64,000 nt of DNA. Source: Nonomuraea wenchangensis (GTDB lineage Bacteria; Actinomycetota; Actinomycetes; Streptosporangiales; Streptosporangiaceae). Location: positions 806,001 to 870,000 of the forward strand of contig NZ_FOHX01000001.1 of the NCBI RefSeq assembly GCF_900111685.1, given 5' to 3'. The notes below the pieces were generated by a model. It did not search any database. It had not been told where the DNA came from and saw nothing but the letters and a program-made list of their open reading frames with translations. Position numbers and translations under genes: made by a program. Numbering within the stretch: the first letter of the stretch is position 1; each line of letters opens with the position of its first letter. Of this stretch, positions 51,257-59,542 are shown one piece after another.

Positions 51257-53107
51257 CTAGGAGAGGTCCTCGTCCAGCGGCGCCTGCAGGTACCTGCCGA
51301 TCGCGCGCACGGTGGGCAGCAGCCAGTAGCGCTCCGGTGTCGTCGGCACCATCCCGAAGTCGATCCGCAGGAGCTGCCGGTTCGCCAGCTCCTGCAGCAG
51401 GAACTCGGCGAACTCCTCCGGCACGCCGAGCACCGCCGCCACCAGCACGGGCGGCAGGAACGGCGACGGGATCGCGCACAGCCTGCGGAACACCGTCCGC
51501 AGGGCCTCCGGCATCACCTCGTAGTTCCGCCGCACGCTGGTCACCAGCGGCGACCACGCGCCCACCAGGAACGCGCCGGTCGAGCGGGTGCGGCGGACCT
51601 GCTCGACCAGGTGGTCGATGGTCCAGTGCGGGCGGCTCGCCAGCCGGGACGCGGCGGCGTGCAGGATCGAGGGCAGGCCGTCGCACAGCTGGACCAGGTC
51701 GGCGGCGGCGTGCGGGTTCTCCGCGATCCGCTCGGGGCCGAGCACCTCGGTCAGCAGCCGCAGGCCGTCCTCCGTGCCGAGCGGCGGCAGGTCGACCACG
51801 GTGACGCCGCCCGGCAGGAACATCCGCCGCCGGCCGGAGATCAGCACCCCGCAGGGCCCCTCGACGGGCAGCACCTGCATGAGCTGCTTCACACTCATGG
51901 CGTCGTCGAGGACGATGAGCGCCTGGTGCTCGGCCGCCCAGGCGCAGAACATGCGGCGGCGGTCCTCGAACGCGGCGGGGATCCTCCTGTCGGGCACGCC
52001 CAGCGCGCGAAGGAAGCTGGCGAGCACCTCGCCGGGGTTGGCCGGGTCGCTGTCCTTGAGCATGCCGGCGTACAGCTGCGCGTCCGGGTAGCGGTCGCGT
52101 ACCTCGTGCCCGGCCCTGATGCACAGCGACGTCGTGCCGGAGCCCGGCGGGCCGCTGACGACGACCACGTTCGGCCCTTCTCGCGAGCACGCGGAGAGCG
52201 CGTGCAGCATCATGGCGAGCTCGTCGTCCCTGCCCACCAGGATCCGCCCGTTCGGCGGGAGCTGGCACGGGTGCTCCGAGGCGCTGGTCAGGCGGGTCTT
52301 CGCGGTCGTGCTCACCGGGCGCGGGTCGAGGTCGCGCGAGGAGGTCAGCATGTCCTGGTGCAGCCGCCACAGCCGGTTGGACGGCTCGACGCCGAGCTCT
52401 CTCGCCAGCATCATGCGGGTCCGCTGGTAGACGCGCAGCGCGTCGGAACGCCGGCCCGCGCGGTAGAGCGCGAGCATAAGCATCGCCTGGAACCCCTCGT
52501 GAGTGGGCTCGCGCAGGGCGAGGCCGGTCAGCTCGCCCAGCAGCTCATGATGGCGGCCGAGCTGGAGATCGGCCTCGATGCGATGCTCCAGGATGCTCTT
52601 GCGCACCTCCTCCAGCCGCAGCGCCTCGGTCTGCAGCACGGCGCCGGGCGTGACGTCCACCAGCGCCGGTCCGCGCCAGAGGCGCAGCGCGTCCCGCAGC
52701 GTGTCGGCGGCCTTCTCCACCTCGCCGGCCTTCAGGTGGCACTGGCCGAGCGCCGCGAGTTGCTCGAAGCGGTAGGCGTCCAGCGCATCCGGGGCCAGGG
52801 ACAGGGTGTAGCCGTTCGGCGTGGTGAGAAGGGCGGGCGCGCCGGCGTCGTGGTCCGGCCCCGGGGACGAGCCGTTGGAGGCGCGCAGGCCCAGAAGCTT
52901 CCTGAGCTGGTACACGTACGTCTGGAGCGTGGTGGTGACGCTGGCGGGCGGATCCTCCTCCCACAGCTCCTTGATGAGCTTCTCCGTGCTCACCACGTTG
53001 TTCGCGTGTATCCCGAGCAGACAGAGCACCCGGCGCAGTTTCGGCGCCGACGGTGTTACCAGCCCGTGATGCCGGACCTCCAACGGGCCCAAGAGGTGGA
53101 TCTCCAT
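51257..53107 (-). CDS. Large SARP-family regulator with altered Walker A motif
   Basis: A 616-residue Streptomyces antibiotic regulatory protein. Residues 1-95 are the OmpR-type winged helix (LLGPLEVRHHG, TPSAPKLRRVLCLL, LQTYVYQLRKLL), 100-250 the bacterial transcriptional activation domain, and the remainder an NB-ARC-like ATPase with VLDDAMS as Walker B. The Walker A reads GPPGSGTTS: the nucleotide-binding Lys is Thr (codon near 52140). It is a tandem paralogue of the next regulator, whose P-loop is intact. I start at MEIHLLGP. Function: activator of the cluster through heptamer repeats. Confidence 0.9.
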   Translation of the reverse strand: MEIHLLGPLEVRHHGLVTPSAPKLRRVLCLLGIHANNVVSTEKLIKELWEEDPPASVTTTLQTYVYQLRKLLGLRASNGSSPGPDHDAGAPALLTTPNGYTLSLAPDALDAYRFEQLAALGQCHLKAGEVEKAADTLRDALRLWRGPALVDVTPGAVLQTEALRLEEVRKSILEHRIEADLQLGRHHELLGELTGLALREPTHEGFQAMLMLALYRAGRRSDALRVYQRTRMMLARELGVEPSNRLWRLHQDMLTSSRDLDPRPVSTTAKTRLTSASEHPCQLPPNGRILVGRDDELAMMLHALSACSREGPNVVVVSGPPGSGTTSLCIRAGHEVRDRYPDAQLYAGMLKDSDPANPGEVLASFLRALGVPDRRIPAAFEDRRRMFCAWAAEHQALIVLDDAMSVKQLMQVLPVEGPCGVLISGRRRMFLPGGVTVVDLPPLGTEDGLRLLTEVLGPERIAENPHAAADLVQLCDGLPSILHAAASRLASRPHWTIDHLVEQVRRTRSTGAFLVGAWSPLVTSVRRNYEVMPEALRTVFRRLCAIPSPFLPPVLVAAVLGVPEEFAEFLLQELANRQLLRIDFGMVPTTPERYWLLPTVRAIGRYLQAPLDEDLS

Positions 53108-53255
53108 TAGCCACACGTTCCTCACGGTTCACCGGTGCGAGCGGGTCTTGCCTGAACGCGTTCTGTTGGGGCGATGGCGGTGGCTCCCGGCGGGGGCACC
53201 GCGCGGGAGGAGGGCGCTGGGCGGCGCTCCTGTGACGCCAGGACACGACTTCCCC

Positions 53256-53271
53256 GACCGTGGCCACGGTC
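53256..53271. promoter_or_regulatory. Perfect 16-bp palindrome between the two SARP genes
   Basis: GACCGTGGCCACGGTC is fully self-complementary and overlaps the stop codon of the upstream SARP gene. It may be an operator for an unknown regulator or part of a terminator; no heptamer pattern is seen here. Confidence 0.4.
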
Positions 53272-55141
53272 AGACCTCCTGAGGCACCTGGACCAGGGGC
53301 GGCCTCGCCGCCGGCTGCCGCGGCGCCTCGGGCGCGAGGCCGTCGCCCGCCTCCTCGGCGAACCGCCGGCCCACCTGCCGGACGCTGGGCAGGACCCGGT
53401 AGTGCGGCCACCCGTCCCGCGCTCCCGGGACGACCTCGACCAGCCACAGGTCCACCAGCTCCTCCAGCCGGTACTCCGCCTGGTACTCGGGCACCCCCAG
53501 CAGCCGCGCCACCGCCGGCACCGGGAACACGGCGGTGCCCGCCGTGCTCATCAGCCGGAACGTCCGGCGTGCGTCGGGGGAGGCGAGCCGGTAGCTCCGC
53601 TCGACGCTCTCGCGCGGCCCGATCCCCCCGCAGGCGGGCGGCACCGGACCACTCAGCTCGCCGCGGACCCGGCCCAGCGCCCGCTCCAGCGACTCGTGCG
53701 GCTCGCACAGCAGCCGCTCCGCCACGTCGCTCAGCGTCGAGGGCAGGCCGCCGCAGAGCTGGACGAGCTGTCCGGCCGCCGCCCGCTCCGCGGCCACCCT
53801 GCGGCAGCCGAGCAGGCCGGCCAGCAGCTCCACCCCTTCGTCGACGCCGAGCGGGCCCAGGCTCACGGTGCTGGTGATCTCCGGGGAGTAGAGCAGCCGG
53901 CGGCTCACCACGAGCACGCCGCAGGCCGAGTTGGACGGCAGCAGCGGCAGCAGCTGGCCGACGTCGGCCACGTCGTCGAGCGTGACGAGTATCCGGCGCT
54001 CCGCCGTCCAGGCGCGGAACAGCCTGGCCCGCTCCTCGTCGGCGGCGGGGATGAGGTCCTCGGGCAGGCCGATCGCCCGCAGGAGCGTCAGGAGCAGCCC
54101 GCCGGCGTCGAGCGGCCGGCCGGCCGCGTCCAGGGCGTCGGCGTGGACCTGCCCGTCGGGGTACCGCTCGGCGGCGCGGGCGCCCACCTCGGTGCAGAGC
54201 GCGGACTTGCCGGAACCGGGCGGGCCGGAGATGACGACCACCGCCGGGACGTGCTCGCGGCCCGCCGCCAGCCCGCGCAGCGCCAGCTCCACGTGCCGCT
54301 GCCGGCCGACCAGCGTCCCCTCCGCCGGGTGGACCGGCCCGGGGTGCACCGAGACGCGGTCCGCCACGCTCGGCACGTCGAGGCTGCGGTCGGCGGACAT
54401 GATGGCGTGCTGGATCCGCTGGAGCCGGCGCGAGGGGTCGAGACCCAGCTCGCTCGCGAGGGCGGAGCAGGTCCTGCGGTAGACGTGCAGCGCCTCCTGC
54501 GGGCGTTCCGCCCGGTACAGCGCCACCATCAGCTTCGCCTGGAACCCCTCGTGGGTGGGCTGCTCCTCGGCGAGGCGGACCAGCTCGTCGAGCACCTCCC
54601 GGTGCCGGCCGAGCTGGAGGTCGGCCTCGATGCGCTGCTCCAGGGTGTTCCTGCGCAGCTCCTCCAGCCGCAGGACCTCGGCGCGGAGCACGGGCCCCTG
54701 GCTGACGTCGGCCAACATGGGCCCGTGCCACAGGCCGAGCCCCTGGGACAGGTTCGCGGCCGCCTGCTCGAACTCGCCCGCCTCGAGCGCGGCTCGACCG
54801 GCCTGCGCCAGCCGCTCGAACCGCATCAGGTCGACCACGTCGGGCGGCAGCGACATCAGGTAGCCGCCGAGCGAGGTGTGCAGGCCCGCGGCGTCCGGCC
54901 CCCGCTCCCCGCCGTGGTGCCGCAACGTCTTGCGGAGCTGGTAGACGTAGGTCTGAAGCGTGGTGGTGACCGTGGTGGGAGGGTTGGCGTCCCACAGTTC
55001 TTCGATGATCTGCTCGTTGGGCACCACGCTGTTGGCGTGGACGACGAGGAGGCTGAGCATCCGCCGTAGCTTCGGTGCCGACGGGGTGACGACGTCTCCC
55101 TCGCACCGAACCTCCAGCGGGCCCAGTAAGTTCACCTTCAT
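53270..55141 (-). CDS. Large SARP-family regulator with intact P-loop
   Basis: A 623-residue SARP with the same architecture: winged helix (VNLLGPLEVRCEG, TPSAPKLRRMLSLL, TLQTYVYQLRKTL), activation domain to about residue 250 and an NB-ARC ATPase with Walker A GPPGSGKSAL and Walker B VTLDDVAD. Start at MKVNLLGP, 55141. The pair arose by duplication and may form heteromers. It lies next to KSalpha on the same strand but behind a 279-bp gap. It should bind the 11-bp-spaced heptamers found across the cluster. Confidence 0.92.
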   Translation of the reverse strand: MKVNLLGPLEVRCEGDVVTPSAPKLRRMLSLLVVHANSVVPNEQIIEELWDANPPTTVTTTLQTYVYQLRKTLRHHGGERGPDAAGLHTSLGGYLMSLPPDVVDLMRFERLAQAGRAALEAGEFEQAAANLSQGLGLWHGPMLADVSQGPVLRAEVLRLEELRRNTLEQRIEADLQLGRHREVLDELVRLAEEQPTHEGFQAKLMVALYRAERPQEALHVYRRTCSALASELGLDPSRRLQRIQHAIMSADRSLDVPSVADRVSVHPGPVHPAEGTLVGRQRHVELALRGLAAGREHVPAVVVISGPPGSGKSALCTEVGARAAERYPDGQVHADALDAAGRPLDAGGLLLTLLRAIGLPEDLIPAADEERARLFRAWTAERRILVTLDDVADVGQLLPLLPSNSACGVLVVSRRLLYSPEITSTVSLGPLGVDEGVELLAGLLGCRRVAAERAAAGQLVQLCGGLPSTLSDVAERLLCEPHESLERALGRVRGELSGPVPPACGGIGPRESVERSYRLASPDARRTFRLMSTAGTAVFPVPAVARLLGVPEYQAEYRLEELVDLWLVEVVPGARDGWPHYRVLPSVRQVGRRFAEEAGDGLAPEAPRQPAARPPLVQVPQEV

Positions 55142-55420
55142 GCCAAGCTGCTCCTCCGGAACGACGCGTCCCACTACGTGGATCTTCACGCCGTCGGACG
55201 CGGCCGAGCTGAAACCGTACGTTTTGTGCCCCCGGCTGAACGCACGCAGGAGGTATCCCGTGGAAGGTGATGGATCACCCGACCCCAGCTAATCTACCGC
55301 CGTTTGATTGCTGGAAATCAAGCCTCGCTATAGCGCCGCTGAAGCCGGTTCGGTCCCGGCCCTCCCGCTCCCCCTCGGGCGGACGGGGAGCGGACGGGAC
55401 TCGTGCCAGCTCACGGCCGG
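55142..55420. promoter_or_regulatory. 279-bp non-coding region upstream of the SARP genes
   Basis: No gene is supported here. It holds the promoter of the SARP pair (minus strand) downstream of the KSalpha stop. A stretch near 55280-55330 is less GC-rich than the rest. Minus strand GTTCAGCC followed by nine bases and AAACGT is a weak match to the SARP promoter layout, which would suggest autoregulation, but the upstream repeat is poor. Confidence 0.35.
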
Positions 55421-56680
55421 TCAGGTTCCAGGGCGTGCCAGCACGGTCGCGCTCTGGAATCCCCCGAACCCGCTGCCCACGCTCAATACCACGTCCATCC
55501 GGTGCGGCCGCGCCTCCAGCGGCACGTAGTCGAGATCGCACTCCGGGTCGGCGTTGTGCAGGTTCGCCGTCGGCGGGACGACGCCGCGGTCGAGCGCGAG
55601 CGCGCACGCGGCGACCTCGATCGAGCCGATGGCGCCCAGCGAGTGGCCGATCATCGACTTGATGGAGCTGACCGGCACCCGGTAGGCCCGGTCGCCGAGG
55701 CTCCGCTTGAACGCCGCCGTCTCGTGCCGGTCGTTCTGCTTGGTCGCCGAGCCGTGCGCGTTGATGTAGTCGATGTCGTCGGCGCCGACCCTCGCCTGCG
55801 CCATGGCGACCCTGATCGCCTCCGCCATCTCCTTGCCGTCCGGTTTGAGGCCGGTCATGTGGAAGGCGTTGCTGCGGCCGGCGAACCCCCTGACCTCGGC
55901 GTAGACGCGGGCGCCGCGGGCGCGGGCCGCCGCCGCGTCCTCCAGCACCATCACCGCCGCGCCCTCGCCCAGCACGAACCCGTTCCGCTCGGCGTCGAAC
56001 GGCCGCGAGGCGTGCTCGGGGTCGTCGTTGCTGGGCGAGGTGGCCTTGATCGCGTCGAAGCAGGCCGAGGTGATCGGCGACAGCGGCGCGTCCGTGGCGC
56101 CGGCGAACACCACGTCCGCCGAGCCCTCCTCGATCAGGGCGGCGCCGTGGCCGACCGCGTCGAGGCCGGAGGTGCACCCGGTGGAGATGAGCGCGGTCGG
56201 CCCTTCGGCCGCGACCTCCCACGCCACCTCGACGGCCAGCGTGCTCGGCACCATGAAGCCGTAGAGGTGGGGCACGCCGTAGGTGTGGTCGACGAGCCAG
56301 CGGCGGCCCTCGTCGGCGAGCACGGTGTACTCCTCCTCCAGGCTCATGGTGCACCCGACGGCGCTGCCGACGCTGACGCCCACGCGCCCCGGGTCGACGC
56401 GGCCGAGCTCGACGCCGCTGTCCGCGAGCGCCTCCCTGGCGCACACCACCGCGAACTGGGCGGCCCGGTCCATCCTGCGGACCTGCTGCGCGGACAGGCC
56501 CGACGCCCTCGGGTCGAAGTCCACCTCGGCGGCGATCCTGGACCGGAACCGACCGGCGTCGAAGAGGGTGATCGTGCGCGTGGCGGTGCTGCCGGCGGTC
56601 AGGAGCTCCCAGAACGGCTCGCGCCCGACCGCGCCCGGCGCGACCACGCCGATCCCGGTGATGGCGGCGGTCCTGCTCAT
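55421..56680 (-). CDS. Type II PKS ketosynthase alpha (KSalpha)
   Basis: A 419-residue beta-ketoacyl synthase with the full catalytic set: Cys169 in [10 protein letters not shown], His309 in [11 protein letters not shown] and His346 in [27 protein letters not shown] and the terminal [14 protein letters not shown] are canonical. It extends the chain together with the chain-length factor, which lies about 24 kb away at 30629 on the opposite strand rather than next door. It is translationally coupled (ATGA) to the cupin cyclase before it, so its operon is TcmI cyclase, cupin, KSalpha. Confidence 0.95.
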   Translation of the reverse strand: MSRTAAITGIGVVAPGAVGREPFWELLTAGSTATRTITLFDAGRFRSRIAAEVDFDPRASGLSAQQVRRMDRAAQFAVVCAREALADSGVELGRVDPGRVGVSVGSAVGCTMSLEEEYTVLADEGRRWLVDHTYGVPHLYGFMVPSTLAVEVAWEVAAEGPTALISTGCTSGLDAVGHGAALIEEGSADVVFAGATDAPLSPITSACFDAIKATSPSNDDPEHASRPFDAERNGFVLGEGAAVMVLEDAAAARARGARVYAEVRGFAGRSNAFHMTGLKPDGKEMAEAIRVAMAQARVGADDIDYINAHGSATKQNDRHETAAFKRSLGDRAYRVPVSSIKSMIGHSLGAIGSIEVAACALALDRGVVPPTANLHNADPECDLDYVPLEARPHRMDVVLSVGSGFGGFQSATVLARPGT

Positions 56681-57105
56681 CCCGCCTGCCCCACCTGGGG
56701 AGCGGGCGCCTCGGGGGCGACCACCTGCTCGGTGTCGACGTGCCCGAGCTCCGGCCGCGGGGCGAGCGGCGAGAGGTGGAACACCACCCGCGCCCGCTCG
56801 GCGCCGGTGTTGACCAGGCGGTGGCGCACCCCGATGGGCACGATCAGCGAGTCGCCCGGCGCCAGCGGCATCGGCTCGCCGTCGAGCGACATCTCCAGCG
56901 TTCCCGACACGACGTGCAGGAACTCCTCGGAGTACGGGTGGTAGTGCTCGGTGACGTACTCCCCCGCCTCCAGGAACAGCACGCCGCCGAAGCCCGAGGT
57001 GGTGCCGGCCGTCTTGGGGCTGAGGGTCACCCGGATGTCCCCGCCCCGCCTGCGGTTGGGGATCGCCTCGTCGACGTTGACCTTCACGGGCCGCCTGGTG
57101 CTCAC
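56677..57105 (-). CDS. Cupin-domain polyketide cyclase
   Basis: A 142-residue single-cupin protein. The metal-ligand pattern is His, His and Glu in [16 protein letters not shown] and a later His in VGVRHRLVN. Proteins of this type (PdmL-like) act with a TcmI-type cyclase in closing the later rings of pentangular polyphenols. Its ATG overlaps the TcmI-like gene stop, and KSalpha overlaps its own stop, so the three are made together. Confidence 0.88.
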   Translation of the reverse strand: MSTRRPVKVNVDEAIPNRRRGGDIRVTLSPKTAGTTSGFGGVLFLEAGEYVTEHYHPYSEEFLHVVSGTLEMSLDGEPMPLAPGDSLIVPIGVRHRLVNTGAERARVVFHLSPLAPRPELGHVDTEQVVAPEAPAPQVGQAG

Positions 57106-57437
57106 ATCGTCCTCCCGTCCCGGCTGGTCCAGACGTAGAACGGCGAGGCCATCGCGTCCTTGGGCTCCTTCCAGGCGGGGTCGTACGGCGCGACGAACTC
57201 GGTCAGCCTGGTGTTGACGTCCTGGTAGAGCGGGTGGCTGCGGACCCGGTAGAGGTTCGGGGAGATGTCCTGGTCGGCCTCCACCAGGTGGAAGTAGAGG
57301 TCGTGGAACCGGAAGAGGGTCCGCCGGGACACGCCCACCATGTGCGGCAGGTCCGAGGCGTCCGACGCGGCGAACACGTCGGCGATCTGATCGGTGTCCT
57401 TCGTCCTCAGCTTCGCGACGATCAGGGTGCGGTGCAC
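57102..57437 (-). CDS. TcmI-family polyketide cyclase
   Basis: A 111-residue dimeric ferredoxin-like cyclase: [57 protein letters not shown], then [18 protein letters not shown] and a terminal FYVWTS. Family members close the last rings of tetracenomycin- and pradimicin-type chains. First gene of the KSalpha operon; a SARP-type promoter sits at 57477-57509. Confidence 0.92.
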   Translation of the reverse strand: MHRTLIVAKLRTKDTDQIADVFAASDASDLPHMVGVSRRTLFRFHDLYFHLVEADQDISPNLYRVRSHPLYQDVNTRLTEFVAPYDPAWKEPKDAMASPFYVWTSRDGRTM

Positions 57438-57476
57438 GTCTGCCTCCAGCGAAAGGGGGTCGCCACTGACCCGCTC

Positions 57477-57509
57477 ACGCTCGCCCGCGGCACTGGAAGC
57501 AGGCTCGAA
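57477..57509 (-). promoter_or_regulatory. SARP-type promoter for the TcmI-cupin-KSalpha operon
   Basis: Minus strand: TTCGAGC (57509-57503) and TTCCAGT (57498-57492) at 11-bp period, nine bases, then GAGCGT (57482-57477). This is the same design as before the chain-length factor. Confidence 0.65.
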
Positions 57510-57521
57510 TCGCGCTGGGCG

Positions 57522-58217
57522 TCACCACGGCACGGGCCGCGTGCCGCGCAGCAGCGTCCCCGTCGGCCCGTCGTCGGGGAGCGTCGCGGCGTGGGCGACG
57601 TCGAGCGCGGCCTCGGCCGCGGTGCGCGGCGCCGTCGGCATCATCCTGGTGCGGGTCTGGCCGGGGTTGACGGCGTTCACCAGCACCCCGTCGGCGGCGG
57701 TGCGCGCGGCGAGCATGGTGGTCAGCCCGTTGAGCGCCACCTTGGACACCGAGTAGGCGGGCGTGCCGGCGGCCAGGCCGATGCTGAAGGTGCCGATGCC
57801 GCTGGAGACGAACACGACCCTGCCCCAGCCGCGGCTCACCATGCCGGGCACGAACGCCTGCGCCACCCGCCACGCCCCCAGCAGGTTGACCGCCAGCGTG
57901 CGCTCGACCACGTCCAGCGGCACGGTAAGCGGATCGGTGCCCGCGTCGAGCAGCACACCCGCGTTGGAGACCAGCACGTCGACGGCCCCGATCCGCCGGG
58001 CGGCGTCCCGCACCCCGCCGGCGTCGGTCACGTCCAGCGCCTCCCCGACGACCTCGCCGCCCATCCCCTCGCTGATCTCGCGGGCGGCGGCGGCCGCGTC
58101 GCGCGCGGACCTCGCGGTGACGATCACCCGCAGGCCGCGGCGGTGCAACTCCTCCGCGACGGCGCGGCCGATGCCCCGGTTGGCCCCGGTGATCAGTGCG
58201 GTGCGCTTGTCTCCCAC
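57522..58217 (-). CDS. SDR-family reductase (carbonyl reductase-like)
   Basis: A 231-residue SDR with TGANRGIGRAV, the NAGV motif in SNAGVLLDAG, the Ser in VSSGIGTFS and Tyr-Lys in AYSVSKVALNGLT. TARSAR after strand 2 suggests NADPH. The group resembles plant-type carbonyl reductases more than FabG, so it may act on a tailored ring or side-chain carbonyl. It reads away from the O-methyltransferase at 58422 over a 204-bp gap that holds SARP boxes for both. Confidence 0.85.
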   Translation of the reverse strand: MGDKRTALITGANRGIGRAVAEELHRRGLRVIVTARSARDAAAAAREISEGMGGEVVGEALDVTDAGGVRDAARRIGAVDVLVSNAGVLLDAGTDPLTVPLDVVERTLAVNLLGAWRVAQAFVPGMVSRGWGRVVFVSSGIGTFSIGLAAGTPAYSVSKVALNGLTTMLAARTAADGVLVNAVNPGQTRTRMMPTAPRTAAEAALDVAHAATLPDDGPTGTLLRGTRPVPW

Positions 58218-58244
58218 GGTGCCTCTCCCGCCGTCGTCGTGTCG

Positions 58245-58288
58245 AGACCGCCGCGAGCCTCCCAGAACGGGCTCGACCCGCGCTGGTG
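58245..58288 (-). promoter_or_regulatory. Probable SARP-type promoter for the SDR at 57522
   Basis: Minus strand: CACCAGC (58288-58282), GTCGAGC (58277-58271) and TCTGGGA (58266-58260) at 11-bp period, nine bases, CGGTCT (58250-58245). Boxes one and two are good; the third box and the hexamer are weak. Confidence 0.45.
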
Positions 58289-58317
58289 CCCGGCTCGCGC
58301 GGGGCGGCGGGGACGCG

Positions 58318-58361
58318 GTTGAGGTGTCGTCGAGCCGGGTTCGAGATCGAGCGATCAGGCT
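58318..58361 (+). promoter_or_regulatory. SARP-type promoter (triple box) for the O-methyltransferase at 58422
   Basis: GTTGAGG (58318-58324), GTCGAGC (58329-58335) and TTCGAGA (58340-58346) at 11-bp period, nine bases, then CAGGCT (58356-58361). It is among the clearest of the set. Confidence 0.73.
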
Positions 58362-58421
58362 GGCGGCTGGTCACGGAGGAACCGCCCCGCGCACCGGATC
58401 GGCAGGAAGGACGCGTACACG

Positions 58422-59462
58422 ATGACGACGACGAAGGACATGGCCGACGCCGGGACCCGGATGAGCCCCCGGCCCCTGATCGAGCTGGGCGTCTCGTTCT
58501 GGTCGGCGAAGGCCCTGCTCACCGCGGTCGAGATCGGGCTGTTCACCGAGCTGGCCCGCGGACCGGCGAGCGAGCGGGAGCTCAGCGAGCGGCTGGACCT
58601 GCACCCGCGCGCCGCGCGGGACTTCCTCGACGCCCTGGTCGCGCTGGACGTCCTGGAGCGCACGGACGACGTCTACCGCAACACCCCGGCCGCCGCCGCC
58701 TACCTGGACGAGGGCAAGGACACCTATCTCGGCGGGTGGATGCGGCAGGCGAGCAGGCACCTGTTCCGGGCGTGGGGCGGTCTCACCGAGAGCCTGCGCA
58801 GCGGGAAGCCGTTCATCGGCTGGGACAGCGCGGACTACTTCCAGCGGCTCTACGAGGACGAGGAGGAGCGGCAGCGCTTCATCGCGGCCATGGACGCCAT
58901 GACGAACCACATCGCGGGCGAGCTGGCCGTCGGCCTGGACTGGAGCGGCTACGGCACGGTGGTGGACGTCGGCGGCGCCCGCGGCAACCTCATCGGGCAC
59001 CTCGCCCAGGCGCATCCGCATCTCCGCGGCACGGTGTTCGACCTGCCGGAGCTCGACCGGCTGTTCGCCGAGCACATGGCCAAGCTGGGCACCGGCGACC
59101 GGATCGCCTTCGTGAGCGGCGACTTCTTCGCCGACCCGCTGCCGGAGGCCGACGTGCTGATCTTCGGCCACATCCTGCACGACTGGGACGACGAGCAGCG
59201 CAGGCGGCTGATCGCGCACGCCTACCCCTTCGTACGGCCGGGAGGATGCGTCGTCATCTACGACCGCATGATCGACGACGAGCGCCGGGAGAAGGCCGTC
59301 AGCCTGCTCGGCTGCCTCAACCTGCTGCTGGTCACGCCGGGCGGCTCGGAGTACACGGTCGGGGAGTGCCGGGCGTACGCGCGTGACGCGGGCTTCGCCC
59401 GCACCTCCACCATGCCGCTGTTCGACGGGCTGGAGACGGCGGTCATCGGGTGGAAGGAGTAG
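58422..59462 (+). CDS. O-methyltransferase, paralogue of the 22773 enzyme
   Basis: A 346-residue SAM-dependent methyltransferase. LIELGVSFWSAKALLTAVEIGLFTELARGP forms the dimerisation helix, VVDVGGARGNLIGHLAQAHP is motif I, and SGDFFADPLPEADVLIFGHILHDWDDEQRRRLI holds the His-Asp base. It matches the product of 22773 over its whole length, including the final GGSEYT block, so they are duplicates that probably methylate different hydroxyls. GGAAGGA precedes the ATG. Confidence 0.9.
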   Translation: MTTTKDMADAGTRMSPRPLIELGVSFWSAKALLTAVEIGLFTELARGPASERELSERLDLHPRAARDFLDALVALDVLERTDDVYRNTPAAAAYLDEGKDTYLGGWMRQASRHLFRAWGGLTESLRSGKPFIGWDSADYFQRLYEDEEERQRFIAAMDAMTNHIAGELAVGLDWSGYGTVVDVGGARGNLIGHLAQAHPHLRGTVFDLPELDRLFAEHMAKLGTGDRIAFVSGDFFADPLPEADVLIFGHILHDWDDEQRRRLIAHAYPFVRPGGCVVIYDRMIDDERREKAVSLLGCLNLLLVTPGGSEYTVGECRAYARDAGFARTSTMPLFDGLETAVIGWKE

Positions 59463-59483
59463 GCCGGGCCGCCCCCGCGCAGC

Positions 59484-59516
59484 ACGAAGGGCCGCGAGAG
59501 GGTCGCGGCCCTTCGT
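59484..59516. terminator. Strong bidirectional hairpin terminator
   Basis: ACGAAGGGCCGCGA (59484-59497) pairs perfectly with TCGCGGCCCTTCGT (59503-59516) around a five-base loop: a 14-bp stem between the convergent methyltransferase and transporter genes. Confidence 0.85.
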
Positions 59517-59542
59517 CGTCGGGCGGTGCGCGGACGGCGGGA

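Noticed and set aside
49931..53110. A 1059-codon plus-strand frame opposite P450 and SARP genes
   Set aside because: Shadow frame with no recognisable motif; the minus-strand genes have full heme and SARP signatures.
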